64,000 bases of DNA from Pseudomonadota bacterium. GTDB lineage: Bacteria > Pseudomonadota > Alphaproteobacteria > Rhizobiales > Beijerinckiaceae. A program made the position numbers and the translations under genes. The stretch is taken from the NCBI GenBank assembly GCA_023423995.1, contig JAFAEL010000092.1:1-64000 (forward strand), in the 5' to 3' direction. The notes under the pieces were generated by a model, which saw only the letters and a program-made list of their open reading frames with translations, was not told the DNA's origin and did no database searches. Each line of letters opens with the position of its first letter. Within the stretch, counting starts at the first letter, position 1. Positions 23,025 to 32,397 of this stretch are shown one piece after another.

Positions 23025-24761
23025 CTAGCCGGAAAGGCCCGCACGACCAACTCGCCGCTTCTGCGGCGCTGCAGCCGAGCTCGCAGCAGCGGCCGCAGCA
23101 GCCTCGATGAGACGATGGGCGGCCGCGCGAGCCTCGTCCGTGACAGAGGCGCCTGCCAGCATGCGGGCAATCTCCTCGCGGCGATGCGTCGGGGCGAGCG
23201 CGGCGACACGCGTCGCGACCCGTTCCGTTTCGGGGACCGGCTCCTTGGCGATCAGGAAGTGGTTCGAGGCGCGTGCGGCCACCTGCGGCGCGTGCGTCAC
23301 GGCCATCACCTGCACACCCTCGGCGAGCCGCGCCAGCCGCTGGCCGATAGCATCCGAGACCGCACCGCCAACGCCGGTATCGACTTCGTCGAACACGAGC
23401 GTCGGAGCAGAGCCGCGATCCGCGAGGACCACCTTGAGCGCGAGAATGAAGCGCGAGAGCTCGCCGCCGGACGCGACCTTCATCACGGGCCCGGCGCGCG
23501 TGCCCGGATTGGTCTGCGCCCAGAACTCCACCCGGTCGTAGCCCGCCGGATCGCGCGAGGCTGGATCCGTCTCGACCTTGGTGATGAAGCGGGCACGCTC
23601 CAGCTTCAGGGGCGCGAGTTCGCGCGCGACGGCACCATCGAGCGAGGCTGCAGCCGCATGGCGGCGCTCCGACAGGCGCTCCGCCGCCGCCGTGTAGGCG
23701 CGGTCTGCCTCGGCCAGCTGCTTGCGAAGCGCCGTCAGCTGCTCCTCGCCGGCATCGATGGCCGCGAGATCGGCCGCGAAGCGATCGCGCAGGCCCGGCA
23801 GCTCATCCACCGGAACCGAGTATTTGCGCGAAGCCGCCCGCAGCTTGAACAGGCGGTCCTCCGTGCGCTCGAGTTCGCCCTGGTCGAATTCGGTCGCCCG
23901 TATCGCCTCCTCGACGGCGTCCCGCGCCTCGTCGAGCGCGAGCAGAACGGAATTGAGGGCCGCGATCGAGGGATCGAGAAGGGTGCCGAGCTGCCCGGCG
24001 CGCCGCTCGAACTTCCGCATCACGGCGGCGATCGCCGGGACGGGCGATCCATTGCCCCCGACGGTTTCGAGCGCGTCGGCGAGATCGGTCGCGATCTTCT
24101 CCGACTGCATCATCATCTGGCGGCGCTCGGTGAGGCTCTCCTCCTCGCCCGGCTGCGGATCGAGCTCGGTGAGCTCGGCATGGGCATGCGCGAGATATTC
24201 CGCCTCCCGCCTAATGGACTCGAGCTGCGCTTCCTGGGCGGCGAGATCGGCCCGGAGCTCACGGACCCGACGGGAGCTTTCCGCAACGTCGCGGGCGTCG
24301 TCCTGCAGGCCCGCATAGGCGTCCAGGATGTCGCGATGGGTGGCAGGATCGACCATGGCCCGGTCGTCGTGCTGGCCATGGATCTCGACGAGCGCCGCCC
24401 CGATCGCGCGCAGCGCCTGCACGCTCACCGGCTGGTCGTTTACGAGGGCGCGCGTGCGGCCATCCGCGAACTGGATGCGCCGCAGGATCAGGTCGCCGTC
24501 GATGTCGATATCCGCCGCCCGCGCGATCGTCCGAGCGGGATGGTCCGCCGGAACGTCGAAGACCGCCGTCACCTGGCCGCGAGCCTCGCCGTGCCGCACG
24601 AGGGAGCCGTCGCCACGCCCGCCGAGCGCGAGAGAGAAGGCATCCAGCAGGATGGATTTGCCGGCGCCCGTCTCGCCGGTGAGCACGCTGAGACCGGCCG
24701 GGAACCGGAGATCCAGCCGGTCGATCAGGACGATGTCCCGGATCAGGAGCTCCGCGAGCAT
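23025..24761 (-). CDS. recN: DNA repair protein RecN
   Basis: An SMC-like ATPase acting in double-strand break repair. It is 578 residues. Walker A is GETGAGKS at 29-36; the coiled-coil arms fill the middle; the signature SGGELSRFILALK and Walker B (TLVFDEVDTGVGG) come near the end. The C-terminal tail is rich in alanine. The start is ATG at 24761. It lies between bamD and ligA on the same strand, an arrangement usual in Hyphomicrobiales. No LexA box was searched for systematically. Confidence 0.97.
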   Translation of the reverse strand: MLAELLIRDIVLIDRLDLRFPAGLSVLTGETGAGKSILLDAFSLALGGRGDGSLVRHGEARGQVTAVFDVPADHPARTIARAADIDIDGDLILRRIQFADGRTRALVNDQPVSVQALRAIGAALVEIHGQHDDRAMVDPATHRDILDAYAGLQDDARDVAESSRRVRELRADLAAQEAQLESIRREAEYLAHAHAELTELDPQPGEEESLTERRQMMMQSEKIATDLADALETVGGNGSPVPAIAAVMRKFERRAGQLGTLLDPSIAALNSVLLALDEARDAVEEAIRATEFDQGELERTEDRLFKLRAASRKYSVPVDELPGLRDRFAADLAAIDAGEEQLTALRKQLAEADRAYTAAAERLSERRHAAAASLDGAVARELAPLKLERARFITKVETDPASRDPAGYDRVEFWAQTNPGTRAGPVMKVASGGELSRFILALKVVLADRGSAPTLVFDEVDTGVGGAVSDAIGQRLARLAEGVQVMAVTHAPQVAARASNHFLIAKEPVPETERVATRVAALAPTHRREEIARMLAGASVTDEARAAAHRLIEAAAAAAASSAAAPQKRRVGRAGLSG

Positions 24762-24822
24762 GCCGGGCGGGAGCCTAAAGCGAGAGGAACGAAAAGGGAA
24801 CCCGTCTCGGCCAAAGATTGGT

Positions 24823-24844
24823 GCGGGGCCGGTCGGGGCCCCGC
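24823..24844 (-). terminator. Possible weak terminator after bamD
   Basis: An 8-base-pair GC-rich stem (GCGGGGCC with GGCCCCGC) 12 bases after the bamD stop, followed on the minus strand by ACCAATCTTTG. The T content is low, so it may only attenuate read-through into recN. Confidence 0.4.
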
Positions 24845-24855
24845 CCAGGCGACGG

Positions 24856-25752
24856 CTACTGGCCGAGCGCCACGGTCTTCAGGCCGCGGAAGGCGCGGCT
24901 GATCCAGGACTGGCTCTCCTCGCGGGGCTCGAGGCCGCCGCTCTGCAGGAGCGCGTAGGCGTCCTTGTACCAGGGGCTGTCGGGGAAGTTGTGGCCTAGC
25001 ACGGCGGCGGCGGTCTGCGCCTCCTGCGTGATGCCGAGCGCCATATAGGCCTCGGTCAGCCGCTGGAGCGCCTCTTCCACGTGCCGGGTCGTCTGGTACT
25101 GCGCGACCACGGCGCGGAAGCGATTGATCGCGGCCGGGTAGTTGCGGCGCTCCAGGTAATAGCGCCCGACCTCCATCTCGCGGCCGGCGAGCTGGTCGCG
25201 CGCGATCTGGATGCGGTTGCGGGCATCGGAGACGTATTCGGAGTTCGGGTACTTCTGGACGAGCTCGTTCAGAGCCTCCAGGGCCTTCTCGGACCGCGCC
25301 TGGTCGCGCGTGACATCGGGGATCTGGTTGTAGTTCGACATCGCCAAGAGATACTGCGCATAGGCGGCATCCTTGGTGTTCGGATACTTGCTCAGATAGC
25401 TCCGGGACGCCGTGATCGCGTCCTCCCACTTCTGGGCCTCGTAGTTGCTGTAGGCCTCCATGATGAGGCCACGACGCGCCCACTCCGAATAGGGATAGTT
25501 CTTGCTGAGCTGCGCGAACTTCTTGGCCGCGCCCTCGTGGTCGCTGCTCTTCATGCGGCCGAGGCCGTCGTCGTAGATCTTCTCGGCGGGCACGTCCGCC
25601 ACGATCTTCATCTCGTACTTCTCGCCCTGGTCGAAGGGATTGAGCGAGGAGAGAGTATCGCAGCCGGCGAGCGTCAGGGCGCCGGCGACGACGGCGACGG
25701 CCCGAAGGGCGACGCGCGCATCACGGACCGTGACAGCGAAGTCGAGTGACAT
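24856..25752 (-). CDS. bamD: Outer membrane assembly lipoprotein BamD
   Basis: An essential lipoprotein of the BAM complex that inserts beta-barrels into the outer membrane. It is 298 residues. The lipobox is LAGC, with acylated Cys31. Five TPR-like repeats follow (for example YDDGLGRMKSSDHEGAAKKF and SEWARRGLIMEAYSNYEAQ). The N-terminal tail before the hydrophobic core is somewhat long (about 16 residues). It sits directly after lpxC on the same strand (135-base gap), linking lipid A synthesis and outer membrane assembly. Confidence 0.96.
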   Translation of the reverse strand: MSLDFAVTVRDARVALRAVAVVAGALTLAGCDTLSSLNPFDQGEKYEMKIVADVPAEKIYDDGLGRMKSSDHEGAAKKFAQLSKNYPYSEWARRGLIMEAYSNYEAQKWEDAITASRSYLSKYPNTKDAAYAQYLLAMSNYNQIPDVTRDQARSEKALEALNELVQKYPNSEYVSDARNRIQIARDQLAGREMEVGRYYLERRNYPAAINRFRAVVAQYQTTRHVEEALQRLTEAYMALGITQEAQTAAAVLGHNFPDSPWYKDAYALLQSGGLEPREESQSWISRAFRGLKTVALGQ

Positions 25753-25887
25753 GCTCGGGAAATCCTCTGGCGTTCGTACGCAACCGCGGCACTGCTCGGC
25801 GTTTACACGAACTCGGCTGCCCGCTCCAAGCCCGTGCCTCCGAAACCCGGGAGGCGCTGCTTCCGGGCCACAGCCCGTTGCGAAAGC

Positions 25888-26835
25888 CTAGTGCACGTCG
25901 GGCGCGAAAGCCGGGACGGCGACGCCGCTCCCCATCTCCGCATGCCCCGCTTCGCGTCGCGTCCCAACGTCCACGATCGCGTAATTCGCCCGATCCGAGA
26001 GGAGCTCTTTCAAGACGGCGATATTGAGGCGATGCCCGCCGCAGAACGACCTGTACGCGCCCAGGATGGGATGGCCTGCGAGGGACAGATCGCCGATGGC
26101 GTCCAGCATCTTGTGGCGGACGAACTCGTCGGCGAAGCGCAGCCCCTCGGGATTGATGATCTTGCCCTCGCCGATGGCGACGGTGTTGTCGAGCGAGGCG
26201 CCGAGGGCGAATCCCGCCTTCCAGAGCTTCTCGACGTCACCGATGAAGCCGAAGGTCCGGGCCCGGGCGATTTCCTTGCGGTAGATGGCCGGGGTGAGGT
26301 CCACGGCCTTGCGCTGGTTCCCGATCACCGGGTTGTCGAACTTGATCTCGACATCGACCTGGAAGCCGCGCGCATGCGGGCGCAGCTCGGCCCAGCCGAT
26401 GCCGAGTTCGACGCGCACCGGCCGGAGAACCTTGAGGTAGCGCCGCGGCGCTCGGCTGGGAGCGAGGCCCACGCCGTCGATCGCCTCGACGAAGGCCTGG
26501 GCGCTCCCGTCGAAGATCGGGACCTCGGGGCCGTCGATCTCGATCAGCAGGTTGTCGATGCCGAGCCCGCACAGGCAGGACATCAGGTGCTCGATGGTGG
26601 CCACCGCGCCAGCCGACCGGTCACCGACGACCGTGCAGAGCTCGGTCGCCGTCACTTCGAGGCTGCGGGCGTCGATCAGACGATCCTCGCCGCCGGGAAG
26701 GCCGGTGCGGAGAAAAACAATACCGTGGTTAGCCTGAGCGGGATGGAGGTGGAGATTGACTGGTTTGCCGGAATGAACGCCGATGCCGGAAAGCGATACC
26801 GGCGCGGCGATCGTGGCTTGTTGACTTTGCTTCAT
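25888..26835 (-). CDS. lpxC: UDP-3-O-acyl-N-acetylglucosamine deacetylase
   Basis: Catalyses the committed step of lipid A synthesis. It is 315 residues. The zinc and catalytic motifs are visible: ATIEHLMSCLCGLGIDN carries the first histidine, and RHKMLDAIGDLSLAGHP carries the second histidine, the aspartate and the catalytic histidine. A longer frame is open to 26955, but ATG at 26835 has a good ribosome binding site (GAGGTGAG) and matches the family start (a KQSQQ-T-I type N-terminus). It follows the ftsZ terminator, so it probably has its own promoter. Confidence 0.97.
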   Translation of the reverse strand: MKQSQQATIAAPVSLSGIGVHSGKPVNLHLHPAQANHGIVFLRTGLPGGEDRLIDARSLEVTATELCTVVGDRSAGAVATIEHLMSCLCGLGIDNLLIEIDGPEVPIFDGSAQAFVEAIDGVGLAPSRAPRRYLKVLRPVRVELGIGWAELRPHARGFQVDVEIKFDNPVIGNQRKAVDLTPAIYRKEIARARTFGFIGDVEKLWKAGFALGASLDNTVAIGEGKIINPEGLRFADEFVRHKMLDAIGDLSLAGHPILGAYRSFCGGHRLNIAVLKELLSDRANYAIVDVGTRREAGHAEMGSGVAVPAFAPDVH

Positions 26836-26975
26836 TCGCTCACCTCGGGCCGAATCCGAACACTGCGCGACTGGTGCCGCCGCCGTCTGGATCTCGCCCG
26901 CTGCTGATGCCCCGTTTTGGACGCCGCCCGCCTGAATGCCGGGGCGCGCTGTCACTCAACTCTCAACGTGGCGGC

Positions 26976-27003
26976 ACATTAGTTAGGGCGGGATTCAACG
27001 CAA
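26976..27003 (-). promoter_or_regulatory. Predicted lpxC promoter
   Basis: On the minus strand, TTGCGT (complement of 26998-27003), a 16-base spacer and TAATGT (complement of 26976-26981) form a plausible promoter between the ftsZ terminator and lpxC, leaving a leader of about 130 bases. Confidence 0.4.
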
Positions 27004-27044
27004 ATCACGCTTTCTTACGCTCTGTTACACACATCCGTAACGAA

Positions 27045-27072
27045 AGAGCCCCGGACCTCAGTCCGGGGCTCT
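27045..27072 (-). terminator. Rho-independent terminator of the division cluster after ftsZ
   Basis: A perfect 12-base-pair stem (AGAGCCCCGGAC with GTCCGGGGCTCT) with a 4-base loop starts 19 bases beyond the ftsZ stop. On the minus strand it is followed by TTTCGTT. This is the first strong terminator after the long run of overlapping mur and fts genes. Confidence 0.85.
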
Positions 27073-27090
27073 TGGGGTTTGGCTGGGGTC

Positions 27091-28758
27091 TCAGCTCGAC
27101 CTGCGTAGGAAGGCTGGGATCTCGAGATGGTCGTCCTCCGCCGGCCGGGGAGCCGGTGCGAGCCGGCCCTGCCGGTCGAGATTGCCCTTGGCCGGGCTAT
27201 AGGCCGGGGCCGGAGCCTGGCGCCGCGGTTGTTCCACGGGTGCCTGGCGGGGCTGCTCGGCCGCCACCGGAGCCTGCGCAACCGGGACCGGCGCTGCCGG
27301 CGTGGGCTCGTCGCGCCGGCCGAAGCCGACGGTGGCGAGGCGCTGGAGGAGCGACTTCCGCTCGTTGGCGGAAGAGTCAGCCTCGCCGCGGGCCGCGCGG
27401 AGCTGCTTCTGCGCCGGGACGGGAAGGTCCTCCACGCGGGGCATGCGGCTCGGCCGCATCGCACGCTCGGGCGCCGGCGGCACGAAGGCGCCGGGTGCCT
27501 CGAGCTCGGCCACTTCCGAATGCGCCGGCGCGGGCTCCTCATAGGCCTCGAAGCTCGCACCCTTCGGCTGCGCCGGCGTGAGCACGACATCGTCGTGCAT
27601 GACCGGTGCGGGGGCGGGCTCAGGCGCCTTCCGGGCGATCTCCGCGGCGCGGGCGACGGCCGGGGCCGTCTCGGCGGCGGGAGCCGCCGGCACCGGGGTG
27701 CTCTGGCTGGCGCGGGCGCGGGCCTCGGCCCGGAGGCGCTCGGCGACTTCCGCGATCCGCTGCTCGGTCGCCGAGATCGGGGCTTCGGCGATCGCCGGCT
27801 GGTCGATGCCCGTCGCGACGACCGACACCCGGATCGAGCCTTCGAGGCTTTCGTCGAAGGTCGCGCCCAGGATGATGTTCGCGTCCGGGTCGACCTCCTC
27901 GCGAATCCGCGTGGCGGCCTCGTCGAGCTCGTACAGGGTCATGTCGCGCCCGCCCGTGATCGAGATCAGGAGGCCCCGTGCGCCCTTCATGGACACGTCG
28001 TCGAGGAGCGGGTTGGCGATGGCGGCCTCGGCGGCGCGGTTCGCGCGCTTCTCGCCCGACGCCTCGCCGGTCCCCATCATGGCCTTGCCCATCGAGCGCA
28101 TGATCGCGCGCACGTCGGCGAAGTCGAGGTTGATGAGGCCTTCCTTGACCATGAGGTCGGTGATGCAGGCGACACCCGAATAGAGGACCTGGTCCGCCAT
28201 CGCGAAAGCGTCAGCGAAGGTGGTCTTCTCGTTCGCGACCCGGAACAGGTTCTGGTTCGGGATCACGATCAGGGTGTCGACGCATTGCTGCAGCTCGTTC
28301 ACGCCGGCCTCGGCGAGACGCATGCGGCGGTGACCCTCGAACTGGAACGGCTTCGTGACGACGCCGACCGTCAGGATGCCCATGTCGCGAGCCGCCCGGG
28401 CGATGACGGGCGCCGCCCCGGTTCCGGTGCCGCCGCCCATGCCGGCCGTGATGAAGGCCATGTGCGCGCCCGAGAGCTGGTCGCGGATCTCGTCCAGCAC
28501 CTCCTCGGCGGCCGCGCGGCCGACTTCCGGCTGCGAGCCGGCGCCGAGGCCCTGCGTGACGCCGACGCCCATCTGGATGATGCGTTCGCACCGGGACGAG
28601 GTCAGGGCCTGGGCATCGGTATTGGCGCAGACGAACTCGCAGCCCATCAGGCCGGAATCGATCATGTTGTTGACGGCGTTGCCGCCGGCACCGCCGACAC
28701 CGAACACCGTAATCCGTGGCCTGAGTTCCCGGATATCCGGGGCTTGCAGATTGATCAT
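27091..28758 (-). CDS. ftsZ: Cell division GTPase FtsZ
   Basis: A tubulin homologue that forms the Z-ring. It is 555 residues, longer than in enterobacteria because of an intrinsically disordered linker (about residues 325-540) rich in Pro and Ala, as usual in alphaproteobacteria. The GTP-binding signature GGGTGTG is at 108-114. The N-terminal conserved block [17 protein letters not shown] and synergy loop residues are normal. The C-terminal peptide [11 protein letters not shown] is the docking site for FtsA and other partners. It lies 66 bases downstream of ftsA, the widest gap in this part of the cluster, which may hold a local promoter. Confidence 0.98.
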   Translation of the reverse strand: MINLQAPDIRELRPRITVFGVGGAGGNAVNNMIDSGLMGCEFVCANTDAQALTSSRCERIIQMGVGVTQGLGAGSQPEVGRAAAEEVLDEIRDQLSGAHMAFITAGMGGGTGTGAAPVIARAARDMGILTVGVVTKPFQFEGHRRMRLAEAGVNELQQCVDTLIVIPNQNLFRVANEKTTFADAFAMADQVLYSGVACITDLMVKEGLINLDFADVRAIMRSMGKAMMGTGEASGEKRANRAAEAAIANPLLDDVSMKGARGLLISITGGRDMTLYELDEAATRIREEVDPDANIILGATFDESLEGSIRVSVVATGIDQPAIAEAPISATEQRIAEVAERLRAEARARASQSTPVPAAPAAETAPAVARAAEIARKAPEPAPAPVMHDDVVLTPAQPKGASFEAYEEPAPAHSEVAELEAPGAFVPPAPERAMRPSRMPRVEDLPVPAQKQLRAARGEADSSANERKSLLQRLATVGFGRRDEPTPAAPVPVAQAPVAAEQPRQAPVEQPRRQAPAPAYSPAKGNLDRQGRLAPAPRPAEDDHLEIPAFLRRSS

Positions 28759-28824
28759 GTCCTCGCCCTCTTCTGGCCTCTCTGGCCCCGTTGGTGCGCC
28801 GTGGCTTGAACCGCCGGCAGCGTG

Positions 28825-30153
28825 TCAGAAACTGTCCCGGATCCACCGCCCCAGGCGGGGCAGGTAGCCGTCGCCCGGAGGGCCGGCGAGAAAGCCGGTC
28901 CGCCGGGGCTCGAAATGCTCGACATGCGCGACCTGCGGGTAGACGAGCAGTCCCACCGCGGCCGAAAAGGCCGGCCCCCGCGCCGCCTCGGGCAATCCTT
29001 TGATGCCCAGGGGCCGCCCGATACGAACCTGTCCCTGCAGGATGCGCCGGGCGACTTCCGGAAGCCCGACGAGCTGGCTGGCGCCGCCCGTCAGGACGAC
29101 GCGCCGCCCGGCCTGCGCCGCGAACCCGGCATTCTTGAGTCGATCCCGCATGAGCTCGAGGATCTCCTCGATCCGCGGGCGAATGATGCGCACGAGCTGA
29201 GCCTTCGGAATGTGATGGGCGACCTCGCGCTCGTCGTCGTCCTCGACCTGCGGCACGGCCACCATGTCCCGCTCGTCCGAGGGCGAGGAGATCGCGGCGC
29301 CGTAGAGCGCCTTGAGGCGCTCGGCCGCCGATACGCGGGTGGTCAGGCCGCGGGCGATGTCCATGGTGACATGGTGCCCGCCCACTGCGACCGCATCCGT
29401 ATGGACCAGGTGCCCGCTGGTGAAGATCGCCGCCGATGTCGTGCCGGCCCCCATGTCGATCACGGCGCAACCCATGTCGGCCTCGTCGTCGACGAGCGCG
29501 GAGAGCGCGGATGCGTAGGGGGTCGCCACGACGGCCTCGACGCCGAGATGGCTGCGCTCCACGGCCAGCATCAGGTTGCGCGAGGCGGCCGCCTCGGCCG
29601 TCACGACATGCAGGTCGACGCCGAGATTCTCGCCGATCATGCCGGCGGGGTCGACGACGTTGCGCTGGCTGTCGAGGGAGAAGCCGGTCGGGAGGGCGTG
29701 CAGCACCGCCCTGCCCGGGCGAAGCGTATGGGCGCTCGCGGTCTCCAGGACGCGGTGGACGTCGGCTGCGCTCACCATGCCGGCGCGCACAGGCACGTTC
29801 GCCTCGAAATGGTGCGAGGCGAGCCGGCCACCCGTCAGGTTCACGATGACGGATTGGATCTCGACCTTCGCCATGCGCTCGGCCGCATGGATCGCCTGCC
29901 GGATGGACGTCTCGGCGGCTTCAAGGTCGACAACTGCGCCGCCCTTCAGCCCGAGCGAGCGCTGGTGGCCGATCCCGATCACGCGGGCAAGGTGCGTTCG
30001 GCCGCGCAAAGCCTCGCCGTTCGTCACCGGCCGGAGTTCGGCGACGAGGCAAACGATCTTGCTGGTGCCGATGTCGAGGACCGAGAGGGTCGCGCTCTTA
30101 CGCGTCGAAAGCGGCTTGAGGCGCGGCGTCAGTCCGTGGTCGCGCAGGCTCAA
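28825..30153 (-). CDS. ftsA: Cell division actin homologue FtsA
   Basis: Tethers FtsZ filaments to the membrane. It is 442 residues. The actin-fold phosphate loop is SVLDIGTSKIVCLVAEL, the second ATP motif is CAVIDMGAGTTSAAIF, and VVLTGGASQLVGL lies near the end. The C-terminal RLGRWIRDSF is the amphipathic membrane-targeting helix. The start is an uncommon TTG at 30153, whose bases overlap the ftsQ stop (TTGA); the following residues match family N-termini. Expression is probably coupled to ftsQ. Confidence 0.95.
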   Translation of the reverse strand: MSLRDHGLTPRLKPLSTRKSATLSVLDIGTSKIVCLVAELRPVTNGEALRGRTHLARVIGIGHQRSLGLKGGAVVDLEAAETSIRQAIHAAERMAKVEIQSVIVNLTGGRLASHHFEANVPVRAGMVSAADVHRVLETASAHTLRPGRAVLHALPTGFSLDSQRNVVDPAGMIGENLGVDLHVVTAEAAASRNLMLAVERSHLGVEAVVATPYASALSALVDDEADMGCAVIDMGAGTTSAAIFTSGHLVHTDAVAVGGHHVTMDIARGLTTRVSAAERLKALYGAAISSPSDERDMVAVPQVEDDDEREVAHHIPKAQLVRIIRPRIEEILELMRDRLKNAGFAAQAGRRVVLTGGASQLVGLPEVARRILQGQVRIGRPLGIKGLPEAARGPAFSAAVGLLVYPQVAHVEHFEPRRTGFLAGPPGDGYLPRLGRWIRDSF

Positions 30154-31130
30154 ATCTCGGCTCCCTTAACGCCACGCTGGGGCCGCTTCTTGTTGGCTTC
30201 GGCACGGGCGGCAGCTGCCTCCTCGGTGAGCCTGGCGACCAGCCGCCCCGGCACCCGGAGATCGAACGCCAGCACGTCCTTGTCCAGGATCCGCTCCTCG
30301 CGCTCGAGGCGCGCGAGCTGCGCGAGAGCAGCCGGGGCGCCCTCTTCCGGCAGCTTCACGTCGAGGCCGTTATCCATCTTCAGATCCCAGCGCCGCCCGG
30401 AGACGAGCATGCCGGCCCGGATCCTGGGCCGGAGGGAGCCGGCGGCGTCGAGCAGCCCGACATAGGACGCGACCCGCTTGTTCGCCTGGTCGCCCACGAC
30501 AAGCGGGAGCGAGGCGAAGCGCGCGTCGTTCATGCGGTCGATCACCATGCCGTCCGCGGAGACGACGAAGAGTTCGCCCTTGTACTGCCACAGCGCGTAG
30601 GCCTCGCGCTCGACCAGGGTGATCGCGAGTTCGTTGGGGTAGAGCTTGCGGACGACCGCGCTCTTCACGAGCGGCGTCCGCTCCAGCCGCTCCCGAATCT
30701 CCGCAGCGGACAGAAAGGGCAGCGAGAGAAGCGGGTTGATCCCGCCGATCCGCAGGACCTCGCGCTCGGTGAGCTGCGACAGGCCGGAGATGGTGATTTT
30801 CTCCAGCCCGAAGCCGGACAGGCGGGCAGCGATGTCTCGCGGCTCTCCGAGTTGCTGGCGCAGCACGTCGTATTGCCCGCTCGCGACCAGCCCGTAGGAG
30901 CCGGTCGCACCGAAGAAGAGGAGGACGAGGACCGTGCCCGTCAGCCGCGGGATGCGGCGGGCGAGCGGCACCGTCACGAAGGAACGGCGCCGGCGGCGGA
31001 ACGGAAGACGCGGGAGAAGCGAGGCGAAACGCGAGCGACGGCGCAATCCGGGATCGTGACCCGGACGTCCGGCCGCGAGGCCGGGGAACCCGGCCGTCAG
31101 CGGCTCAAGGACGCGTCCTCCACCATCCAT
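30150..31130 (-). CDS. ftsQ: Divisome protein FtsQ
   Basis: A bitopic inner membrane protein that scaffolds FtsB/FtsL and FtsI/FtsW. It is 326 residues: a basic cytoplasmic tail of about 60 residues with an RRRRRS run, one membrane segment (LTGTVLVLLFFGATGSYGLVA, about 63-83), and a POTRA domain (EKITISGLSQLTEREVLRI). The FtsQ beta domain then follows. The start ATG at 31130 lies inside the end of ddl (34-base overlap). The 3' end overlaps the ftsA start. Confidence 0.94.
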   Translation of the reverse strand: MDGGGRVLEPLTAGFPGLAAGRPGHDPGLRRRSRFASLLPRLPFRRRRRSFVTVPLARRIPRLTGTVLVLLFFGATGSYGLVASGQYDVLRQQLGEPRDIAARLSGFGLEKITISGLSQLTEREVLRIGGINPLLSLPFLSAAEIRERLERTPLVKSAVVRKLYPNELAITLVEREAYALWQYKGELFVVSADGMVIDRMNDARFASLPLVVGDQANKRVASYVGLLDAAGSLRPRIRAGMLVSGRRWDLKMDNGLDVKLPEEGAPAALAQLARLEREERILDKDVLAFDLRVPGRLVARLTEEAAAARAEANKKRPQRGVKGAEI

Positions 31131-32023
31131 TGCACAAGCTCACCGAACGAGAGACCCGCATGGGCCGCCATCTCGGGCACCAAGGACGTTGCCGTCATTC
31201 CCGGCTGGGTATTGACCTCGAGCACCACGAGCGCGCCGGTTCCGCCCGGCGTGTCGTCGTATCGAAGGTCGGCGCGGCTCACGCCGCGGCAGCCGAGTGC
31301 TTGATGCGCCGTTAAGGCCAACTGTTGAACCTGTTGGTAAATATTCGGTGAAAGTTCAGCCGGCAGGACGTGGATGGACCCCCCTTCGGCATACTTCGCA
31401 TCGTAGTCGTAGAAGAGGCCCGTGGCCGGCCGGATGTCGATCACACCGAGCGCCCGATCACCCATCACGCCGCAGGTAAGTTCCCGTCCTGCAACGAATT
31501 TTTCCACCAGGACCTCTTCCCCGAAGCTCCAGTCCTCGCGGCCGAGCTCCTGCGGCGGATGCGACCGATCCTCGCGCACGATGATGACGCCGACCGAGGA
31601 TCCCTCGTTAACGGGTTTCACAACGTAGGGTGGAGGAAGGACGTGCTCCGCGGCCGCGTCGCGACGCTTCACGACCAGCCCTTCGGGCACAGGCACGCCG
31701 GCCGCCGCCATCACGGCCTTCGCCTTCTGCTTGTCCATCGCCAAGGCCGAGGCGAGCACGCCGGAATGCGTGTAGGGGATCTGGAGGAGTTCCAGCAGGC
31801 CCTGGATCGTGCCGTCCTCGCCGTAGCGGCCGTGGAGGGCGTTGAACACGACCTCCGGCCGCACGGCCTGAAGGACCCGCGCGATATCCGGCTGAACATC
31901 GATCGGTGTGACGCGGTAGCCACGCTCCTCAAGGGCGGCGACGCAGCCCTTGCCCGTGTTGAGCGACACTTCGCGCTCGGCCGACCAGCCCCCCATCAGG
32001 ACGGCGACGTGCTTCTGGCTCAT
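31097..32023 (-). CDS. ddl: D-alanine-D-alanine ligase
   Basis: An ATP-grasp enzyme that makes the D-Ala-D-Ala dipeptide used by MurF. It is 308 residues. Visible features are HVAVLMGGWSAEREVSL at the start, FNALHGRYGEDGTIQG, ATP-binding VVKPVNEGSSVGV, and the metal and substrate motif LVVLEVNTQPGMTATSLVPEM. The ATG at 32023 overlaps the toxin stop (ATGA), so ddl translation is probably coupled to the toxin gene just upstream. Confidence 0.97.
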   Translation of the reverse strand: MSQKHVAVLMGGWSAEREVSLNTGKGCVAALEERGYRVTPIDVQPDIARVLQAVRPEVVFNALHGRYGEDGTIQGLLELLQIPYTHSGVLASALAMDKQKAKAVMAAAGVPVPEGLVVKRRDAAAEHVLPPPYVVKPVNEGSSVGVIIVREDRSHPPQELGREDWSFGEEVLVEKFVAGRELTCGVMGDRALGVIDIRPATGLFYDYDAKYAEGGSIHVLPAELSPNIYQQVQQLALTAHQALGCRGVSRADLRYDDTPGGTGALVVLEVNTQPGMTATSLVPEMAAHAGLSFGELVQWMVEDASLSR

Positions 32024-32397
32024 GGAGATTCTCTGTCGCTTGCTTGGGCCGAGATGAAGGATCTGACACGGCGGACGACCCGGCCGTGCAGGGCGGATGA
32101 AATGCTTCCGGCTTTTCGGAGGATGCGTGCAGGCTCGATGCAGGCGATCTTCGTCGTGCGAACCACGCAGGGCCGAGTCAGCCCTGCTGCAGGCAGATCC
32201 TCGACCGGGAGGTCGAAGCGCCCGGCTGCCCGCCGAGCGCTGGTGATCATCAGAACCCAGACGAGACCGGCTTCCGCAAGCTCGCGGCCAGTGATCACGA
32301 GCGCCGGCCTCCGCTTTTCCGCCAGCTTGTCCGTGAACGGGAAGGGCACCACGACGACGTCGCCCGGTTCGTAATGGTGGACGTCAGAGGTCGGCAA
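32020..32397 (-). CDS. PemK/MazF-family toxin, probably an mRNA endonuclease
   Basis: About 125 residues. The N-terminal pattern GDVVVVPFPFTDKLAEKRRPALVIT is typical of the PemK/MazF fold. The middle has VLMITSA and the segment RTTKIACIEPARI matching the conserved core around the active-site threonine or serine. MazF toxins cut single-stranded RNA and slow translation. The likely start is TTG at 32397, 14 bases before the antitoxin stop, because no ATG or GTG fits and the conserved fold starts at GDVV. Toxin and antitoxin overlap, and the toxin stop overlaps the ddl start. The toxic activity is inferred from the family. Confidence 0.85.
   Translation of the reverse strand: MPTSDVHHYEPGDVVVVPFPFTDKLAEKRRPALVITGRELAEAGLVWVLMITSARRAAGRFDLPVEDLPAAGLTRPCVVRTTKIACIEPARILRKAGSISSALHGRVVRRVRSFISAQASDRESP

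Noticed and set aside
32020..32397. Toxin starting at the far upstream end of its open frame (32520)
   Set aside because: That region overlaps the antitoxin coding sequence in another phase and shows no toxin homology.
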